Shown: piece by piece, positions 45,752 to 54,929 of the stretch | How positions within the stretch are numbered: the stretch's first letter is position 1 | Layout: the number at the start of each line of letters is the position of its first letter | DNA from: Aplysia californica | Taxonomy: Eukaryota > Mollusca > Gastropoda > Aplysiida > Aplysiidae | Length of the DNA: 64,000 bases | NCBI RefSeq assembly: GCF_000002075.1 | Contig: NW_004797927.1 | Location: 325,889-389,888 of the forward strand | Direction of reading: 5' to 3' | Translations under genes and position numbers: made by a program | The notes under the pieces: generated by a model | Databases searched by the model: none | What the model was told of the DNA's origin: nothing | What the model saw: the letters and a program-made list of their open reading frames with translations, nothing else

Positions 45752-48700
45752 CTCATTGGCTGGGCTCTGGTGATGTCCTGTGTGTCATGTGACTGGCCGA
45801 GCGCGCTCGCTCGTGTGTGTTCAAGGCTTCCCCCACCGCACGCTTGAGGGTTGGGGTCTGCCTGTTTCTCCTCAACATTTGTGCCGTCTTTGTGTTGCAA
45901 GTGCCGTAAAACACTTTCTAAAACTAAAGTTTGTTCCGTCTTTGTGTGTTGCATTTCTGCATTGGGCATGAGCATTATATATTATTGTCTTATTCTAGAC
46001 TCTTGACCGGACAATGTGTGTGTGTCTTATTTGGTTGCTTTTAAGCACACGAGGGGGCTATCCCGAAAAATGCTGTTTTGAGAAAATCGAAGGTAAAGTT
46101 TTTGCCCCTTGTTCAGTTTCTTTAAAAGACAAGAGGAGAGTTTTCTCTATAACATAACAAATATACTCACCAATGAAACCAAACTTCTCCTATAGGTAGG
46201 GCAATGCCCACTTTTGGTGTAGGTCAAGATTTCTAGAAGTGGGTGGTTGGCGGGTGCTCTGGTGTGGTTTGCTTCTTCTTTCCTATCAAACATCTATCGT
46301 CCTTATCTCCCCTTCTTCTTTTTTATGTTTGTTACTCTCTTGTGACACCTCTAATCTTCTGGCGCTCAAATGACCTTATTCAGTTGCGAGCGCCGTAAAA
46401 CCTCTACTAAAACTAAGAAACTGAAAGGTCACTGCTGTGTCACGGGTCACGCTGACCTCACGGCTCGCTCCGTTGTTTTGGCTGGAGGAGAGGGTGGTAG
46501 TTAAGAGCTCACAAGACTTACAATAATTCTCTGACACTTACGTCGATGTCATTATATACGTACAATAATTCTCTGACACTTACGTCGATGTCATTATATA
46601 CGTACAATAAATCTCTGACACTTACGGGGATGTCATTATATACGTACAATAAATCTCTGACACATACGTGGATGTCTTTGCAGAATGCACCCTCGCTGTG
46701 TCGTCACGAGCCATGAACTCTTTGTCTTTGTATTGTTTGGTTTTTTGCTACGTTTTGTTTTTTGGTTGTTGTTTTTTACTCTCGGTTTGTTCAGAAATTC
46801 TCCTACAAATACACAGGGTGAGTGGTTGGCGGGTGCTCTGGTGTGGTTTGCTCCTTCTTTCCTATAAAAAAATCTATCGTCTCAATCTTTCCTTCTTCTT
46901 TTTTGTGTTTGTTACTCTCTTGTAACACCTCTAATCTTCGGCTTTTATATGACCTTATTGTGTTGCAAGTGCCGTAAAACTCTTACTAAAACTAAACTAA
47001 AATACACAGGGACTGTTTTTTCCCCCCGCCCCAGTTTTGCACATTACAATTGTTGTGACCTTCCGTTAGTGTCTAAGTTGTATTTCTTCTTTGGTGAAAG
47101 AGGGCGGGTCTGAAGATGTTTCATTTGGTGCCAGGATGTTTGCTCAGGGAGCGGGGACGGAGCTCACATGGGGGTGCTTGTACAGCAAACAAAAATTGTA
47201 CTCAGGCCACTAGCCTTCTTTCTTGCCGGGTCACACTGCTCTGTTTGTTTGCCAGTGATCTTATATAATAATAACAAATATACGCTATAGAATGATAAAT
47301 ATCATGTGTAGCGGACACAATCCCTGGGCGGCAAGCTCTCCGCGCTGTACACTCTATCATTACCTCAGCAGATCGGAAAACACTTGGAAATATTCTAAGC
47401 TTCCTGAGAAGCATACAGTGCAAGCAGCTGATTAAGCGCTAAAACTGACAAGATCTTTCGCTGTCTATAGCAGGGTTAAGGGAGTGTTCATTACTCTTTG
47501 GCACAGACTCTGATTTTCTTCTTCTTTTTGCAGTTGCACTTAATAAGCACATTGGTGTAATGTCTTAAATAGCTGCTCTGTGTTGGAAAGGGGGCAAAAC
47601 TGATGCAAAAACAAACTGGTTTATATTCCCTTTCTGATAATTTTGCGAAATCTTAAGCTGTTGTCCGTTGGTGGCTGGCGGGTGCTCTGGTGTGGTTTGC
47701 TCCTTCTTTCCTATCAAACATCTATCGTCCTTATCTCCCCTCATTCTTTTTTGTGTTTGTTACTCTCTTGTAACACCTCTAATCTTCAGCACTTATATAT
47801 GACCTTATTGTGTTGCAAGTGCCGTAAAACTCTTACTAAAACTTAAAAAGTTTTTGATGGAGTTTCTCTGTCTGTCTGCCGCGGGGGCAGGATCCCACTC
47901 GGCCCGGGGGAGGGGGGGCACGATCCCAATCGGCCCGGGGGTGGCCCTTACCAGCGAGATTGTAACAGTCTGCCTATTACATGACCTAAATTCAGTCAGT
48001 GTGGGCATAAAATAGTAACACTGAGTCACTGAGTGTATGCTAGCGCCTGTTGTCTTGTCCTGTGATTTGTGGGGATGATCTGTGAACGTGGAGAGAAGGG
48101 TGGTATAATGTGGCTGTCATGTGTCATGGCAGGAGCCGTGTTCAACATTTGAGCAGGGAGGATATACTGGGCGTGGAAGAAAAGATCAGATCAGATCAGA
48201 TCAGATACATCTTTATTGTCCAGATCCTGGCATATTGGTTTGGTGTTTCACCACGTACACACAAGTGGGTGGTTGGTGGGTGCTCTGGTGTGGTTTGCTC
48301 CTTCTTTCCTATAAAACATCTGCCGTCTTTATCTCCCCTCTTTTATTGTGTTTGTTACTCTCTTGTAACACATCTATTCTTCGGCACTTACATGAACTTA
48401 TTGTGTTGCAAGTGCCGTAAAACTCTTACTAAAACTATATCCCTGTCGTGGCTTGTCTCTACAGTGGAGTCAGCCTAAAGTGAGCACGCTTTATTTGAAC
48501 AATCGGTAAAAGTGAAGGATATTTTGTGGTCTCGATTGAAACGCTATTTGTTTAAGTAAAAAAATTTGGATAAAATGAACTGGTTTCATGGGGAAATCGG
48601 ATAAAGTGAACGCCCAAAATGAGTGAAAGCGAAGAACGGACTGTGTGAAAATAAAATTCTTTGCCTCGCGCTTCGGCAGACAATCCCAGCTCGGCGTTGG

Positions 48701-51700
48701 CGACGGTAATCTCAGTCAGAAAGAAAGAGCTCTAGTCTAGGCTCGTCGGCTGTGTTGTCCCACCCCACCTCCACCCTAGACCCACCACTGCGCGTAGCTA
48801 CTGTTTCTTCTAGGCGTCCACGCTACCACAATGGTTCAACTGAACCTCGGATAAAGTGAACACTTTCTACTGGTCCCATAGAGAGCACTTTGAGCGGACT
48901 CCACTGTAGTTTTCCAAAGGGTTTGGTGGAAAGTGGTAGAAAAAAGTCTACCCCAAAAATAACTAAGTAGGTTTACAATGATCTAATTGAAAAATTTGCT
49001 AAGAAATGTTATTCCTGTTTGAAAGAATTTCTATGTCTGATCGAAATCCCTCCACCATTGGCCTTATTCCTCTCTTGAACTATTTTCTGTCATTTGTGTG
49101 TGTTTCCCGCGTGTTGTTCGCTCCTGACCTAGTACAAAACCTATCTCTGTCTACCGTATCCTTTTTCTTTTTACCTGAACTGAAAGGACTTTTTGGACGG
49201 TACTGAGAAATTTGTTTTTATTGAACGAGGCTCATGAACACTTAGAACCATAGACTTTGAAATCGGAAGTGCTGGGGTTTTCTAAACTTGGTTGAAATAA
49301 CAAAACACATGGTCAATATTCTACCGAAATAGACATTCACCAGTCCAGTGGTGTGACCTTTGCTGCTCTCTTGTGATTTTCTTTTGTCTCAAATTCAGAA
49401 GTCACATTATATATATTTTTAAAGAAATTTTGTACCCCCTGGACCCTAACTAAGTTGTTTTTTTTGCCCCTGTTCCTTTTTCACTTTCCCAGAGTGTTTT
49501 GTAAGGAGTTCTGGTGTCTCAATTTTCTTGTCAGTTTGTGTAAAACAGTGAGGGTTGAAGGAGTTCTGAAGCCTCAATAGTTCAGTTTGTGTAAAACAGT
49601 GAGGGTTGAAGGAGTTCTGAAGCCTCAATAGTTCAGTGTGTGTAAAACAGTGAGGATTGAAGGAGTTCTGAAGCCTCAATAGTTCAGTGTGTGTAAAACA
49701 GTGAGGGTTGAAGGAGTTCTGAAGCCTCAATAGTTCAGTGTGTGTAAAACAGTGAGGGTTGAAGCAGAGCTGATGCTGCAGATTTGTGAAAGGATGTGTT
49801 AGGCTTGTTTTGTCTGAGTGTGTAGATGTGATTGATGAATACTTGTGGAAGAAAAAAGTTGAGTGTAGGATGTTGGTAAATGAGACTGTGTTTACAGCTT
49901 GCCGATATTGATCATGTATGGTCCTAGGTTTCTGAGCCGTTGCTCTGTCCTGTAAAGCTCTCTCTGGTAATCCTCTGTCCTGTAATGCTCTCTCTGGTAA
50001 ATCTCTGTCCTGTAAAGCTCTCTCTGGTAATCCTCTGTCCTGTAATGCTCTCACTGGTAAATCTCTGTCCTGTAAAGCTCTCTCTGGTAAATCTCTGTCC
50101 TGCAAAGCTCTCTCTGGTAAATCTCTGTCCTGTAAAGCTCTCTCTGGTAAATCTCTGTCCTGCAAAGCTCTCTCTGGTAATCCTCAGTCCTGTAATGCTC
50201 TCTCTGGTAATCCTCTGTCCTGTAAAGCTCTGTCCTGTAAAACATATCACGAGAATTTTATTTCCAGTAAAGTCTTCCATCTTTCTCCTAGTTCCTTTCA
50301 CTGAGTTTCTGTCTGGGCTTGGAATCTCTGCCAGACATTTGTGTGTTGTGTTTGTCGTGCAAGTTTGTGCGAGTCGCTGAGCGAGGTGTAGTGGCTGATA
50401 GACCAACCAGGAATGTCTGTCTTACGCTGAGTGTCAGTTTGGGTGGCGTGCGCTCTCACTGGGCAGTAAGAGTTTCTGCTGGAAGAAGTTGATGGAACTG
50501 ACATTCCTTTCCTTGTTTGTGTAGCTCATGTGCACCGGTAGCCTTCTGCACTTGTGGTGGCAAGTGTCTCCAACCAAGAGTTGTACACATCTTTGGTAGA
50601 AATCTTCTCTTTTGCTCTCTTTGATTTTTGGAATGACTTGTGGAAGTTTGGAACCTTGTTTCTCATTATCTGTTCACACAAGTGGGAAATGATGGGAGTG
50701 GTGGGTCTCTTCTATCGTGTCAGTGGGTTGTTGGCAGGTGCTCTGATGTGGTTTGCTCCTGTCCTATCAAACATCTATCGTCCTGATCTCTCCTCCTTCT
50801 GTTTTATGTTTGTTACTCTCTTGTAACACCTCTAATCTTCGGCTCTTACATGACCTTATTGTGTTGCAAGTGCCGTAAAACTCTTACGAAGACTAAAAAA
50901 GAACATTTGATAATTTTGTTTTCTTTTCTCGTCTTTTCTATCCTTCAGGAGGAAACTCCGCAGGGTTTCTTTGAAGATCACGGCCTGGGCTAAGACGGCC
51001 AGCGGGCCGGCACAGTTAGGAGCTGGGCTGTACACCTTCCTCAGCATGTCCCCCCCCCACCCCTCACCCCCACCTACCTATGTCTGCTGGAAAAGCAAAA
51101 CGTACATTCTCACCCCCATCATGTGAATCTGCCGTTTGAGAGGAGAACTCTCCACCTCGGGTTTATCACCCCCTCGAGTGTGTCGGGAAGTTTGTCGTGA
51201 ATGTCCACGTGGCAGTGTTTAGTGTTTTCATTTTTAGAGAGTTCCTAGTTTTTTTGCTTTGGAGCGCTACCTTCCATTTGGTACCTAGTTGAAAGTTTGG
51301 ACAACCTTGACGGTGGTTATTGTACAACATAATAATAATAATAATATTGTTCAGAGATAGCAATGGTGTGGATGAATGTTTGTTAGCAAGGATATATTTT
51401 TTACAAACTTTTGTTTGTTCATGACAACCTGCGTGACCCGCATTGACAGACCATCATTTTTTGTACTTTTTCCCCCACAAAGTTTTTTGATAGGATATTT
51501 GAAGACTGTTTTTTTGTTGGGAGGACTAATGGCAGTAAGCAATGACATTCGTTTTTTTATGATTTGTATATATAATATACTCTACCGTGATTTTTTTTAC
51601 TCAGAACTGTGTTGTGACTTGTTTATTTTGTTTCCATCAAAATAAAACGTTCTTTTCTTTTATTTAAAAAGTATATATATTTTTCCAGCGTTAAGACCTG

Positions 51701-52725
51701 GGAGTATATTTCTCCAAGTATCACACTTTGGCATTCCCCTACTGGACAAAGCATGAGGATGACATTCCATTGAAGATTTTATGAGATTTAATTAAATGTT
51801 TGTGAAATTGTTCTGAAAAGACAGTGTGTAGAAAAGTACAATTCTTTCCCTACTCGACATGAATTGTGCACTCCGGTGTGCCATGACTTCTTTGTTTCTC
51901 TGTTTATATTTATATATAGTTGAATGTTGCCAATCCAGAGCCCTTTACTCAGTGCTGTTCTCCTTCATCTCATTGTTTTGCTTTCTCCCCCTGGACCGCC
52001 GTGGGTGGTGGGCGGGTGCTCTCTTGACATACATCCTCCCCTTGGCGCTCATATGACCTTATGCAGTTGTGAGCGCCGGAAAAACGTGTCATGACGTGTG
52101 TTGATGTAATCTGAAGGGGGGTGTTTCATGATCTGTGCTGTATCTTACTGTAGGGTAGGAAAGCTATGACACTCCTCTCCCCCCCCACCCCCCCCCCCCC
52201 CCCAGCATAAGGCGCAGGAATGGTCGGGGTGTTCGCTGTTTGTGTTGGCTATTGTCTGTTTTCTCTCTCAGTCCTGTCTTTCTGTTCCGGTACATTGTTT
52301 TGTTTTTTTCTCTTCGTTCTGTCCTTCTCTACGTTGGTTTTTTTTTCTCTTAGTTCTGTCTTTCTGTACATTATTTTGTTTTATTTTTTTCTCAGTTCTG
52401 TCCTTCTGTGCATTAATTAAACATTCCTTGTTGTACTAAGTTCTACAATTGGTGAGCGTGTGCGTGAGTGAGTGAGTGCGTGAGTGAGCCGTGTCAGTTT
52501 TGTCCGTGAATTCCCCCATCAGTTTTCTGTAACTTTGGGTTTTCCATGACTGGCTCACAGTGGACTGTGACAGATCTGTGGGTTCATGTGCGCCAAACAT
52601 GCAGAACAAGAATAAACTTGCTTTTGTGTACAAACAGGGGTTGCTTTGGGGTTTTTGGTTTCACTTCTTTACTTTCCACACTGTGACTTTGTAGTCCGGA
52701 GTGAAATTTTCTGTGTACTTTGTCA

Positions 52726-52762
<37 letters not shown>

Positions 52763-54872
52763 TATGCCTTTCACCCCTGGCAGGGTATAGGCCACATATC
52801 GTCATATTTAAGGACAAGCGGGCTAACCCAGATTTCGTGGGTTTCCAGAAATCTTGACCTACACCAAAAGTGAGCATTGCCCTACCTATAGGAGAAGTTT
52901 AATTTCATCGGTGTGTATATTTGTTTGGTTATAGAGAAAACTCTCCTTGTCTTTTAAAGAAACTGAACAAGGGGCAAAATTTTACCTTCGGTTTTCTCAA
53001 AACAGCGTTTTTCGGGATAGCCCCCTTGTGCTTAAAAGTGACCATAAAATATAAGCTCCATCCATTTATCTCTGTCCTAGGCCATCCTTTCAAGCTCGTT
53101 CCAAGTGAACTTCATCTTTCTCATGTCCCTTTCCACACATCTCCCCCATGTTACTTTGCGACATGCTAGCAGATAAATAGTTAGGGCCGTCTTACAAAGT
53201 GCGATGAACATGTGGGGGGTGGTTTGTGTTCGGACCTGTATGCTTCCCGGGAAGCTGAGAATGTTTCTGAGTGTTCTATGGTCTGCTGGGGTAATATATA
53301 TAGTGTAAAGCGCATAGAGCCTGCTGTTGAGTGGGGACATGCGCTATACAAATTATGTTTATTTATATTATTGATGGGCACCATCAAATAGGGCATTTAC
53401 AAAGTGGAAGTTTGTTGTTGTTGATGCAGTCTCCGTTTGTTGGATTGTGTTCCCTGCGCCCTTTGTTGGTGGCTTGCTTGTGCATGGTACTCCTAGTTTC
53501 TTCTCTCTTTCTCTTTTTCCTCCCTCTTTCTCTCCCTCCCTCTCCTCTTTCTCTCACTCTCTGCCTCTGGTTTCAATCTTTTCGTAGTCTACTCCTGTTT
53601 CCTCTGTTGTATGTTGTTCCAAATGGCTTGTGATGACTCGTGAATGTACTCAGAATAATTGGCCGTGCTACATGAAGGGTTTGATTGATGCTTGCTGTAG
53701 AGACATGACGCTGTCTTTGGCTTTGGCTTAGATTACGCTGGGAGTGAAGCAACAGCTGTACAGACACAGCGCTGTATTAGTCTTTGGCTTAGCTTACGCC
53801 GGGAGCGGGCAGACAGAGCTTAGAACGCTGGGCTTGGTGGAGGTGTGGCTGGTCTGTACACAAGCTTTACTCTCACTCACACACACTGAGCGACAGGTGA
53901 GTTGTGCCAGTGAATCAGTCACCGCTAAATGACAAATCTGTTGCCTGGACCATCTGTTTTGTCTCACACTTGATGTAGCTGCTGTCTTTCTGTTCTGGGC
54001 CTATTTCTTTGTCCAAGCAGTTTTGTCCGATAAAGAAATCATCTAAAAAGTTGTCTCAGTTTGGAGTTAGATCCTTGATGAACGGAACAAATTGACCGTG
54101 CACGTGACAAGAATCGGAACTAGGCATCAGGAGTGTGAGATTTGCACTAAGCAGACGTGTGGGGGTTTTCCTACTTGCCCAACCCCACAGACGGGCCAGT
54201 CACTTGTGTGGCTCTGTGGGAAACCCCAGTGTTGATGCAGGGGAAATAACTTCTGGCCAGGAAGTGTGTGATCAGTTACAAAGATAAGATAAGATAAGAT
54301 ACATCTTATACACAAAGTGCCGGACTCCTCTCTGACAGTTTCTCCCACCACTGGCACAGGGTAGCTTTAGCCACAGAACAACGCTTTCAATGTTCGGTAT
54401 TGGGGGAAGAGTTTGTATCAAACCAAGCTGACCGACAGCTTCTTTGTTTTTGTTTTAGTAAGAGTTTTACGGCACTTGCAACACAATAAGGTCATATAAG
54501 TGCTGAAGATTAGAGGTGTCACAAGAGAGCGGCAAACACAAAAAAGAAGGAGGAGAGATAACGACGATAGATGTTTGGTCAACTTTGGTAGGAAAGAAGG
54601 AGCAAACCACACCAGAGCACCCACCAACCACCCACACAGCTTGTTAAGAATCAAGGATTGAGGCTCTCATTGTTTAGAATTCAGAACACTTTCCAAAGCA
54701 GAATCCTCTGATTGTTTCAGTTTTGCATTCAAGTTCAAAAAGAGACGAGAGAGATGGTTTTAGTGTCAGGTTTGAAAGTTTGGGTCTTTGAAAGAAAAGG
54801 TGGGGCTCTTCCTGCTTGTGTTTACCTTTCTTATGGGAGAGGATAGTGTGGAGGGAATGTTTTTATTATGTT

Positions 54873-54929
<57 letters not shown>

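Noticed and set aside
45482-45975. Ser-Leu and Arg-Glu repeat open frames
   Set aside because: Translation of the (CT)n microsatellite.
49446-50406. 239- and 160-codon open frames on the minus strand
   Set aside because: They come from the 51-bp and 30-bp minisatellites in the AP1S intron.
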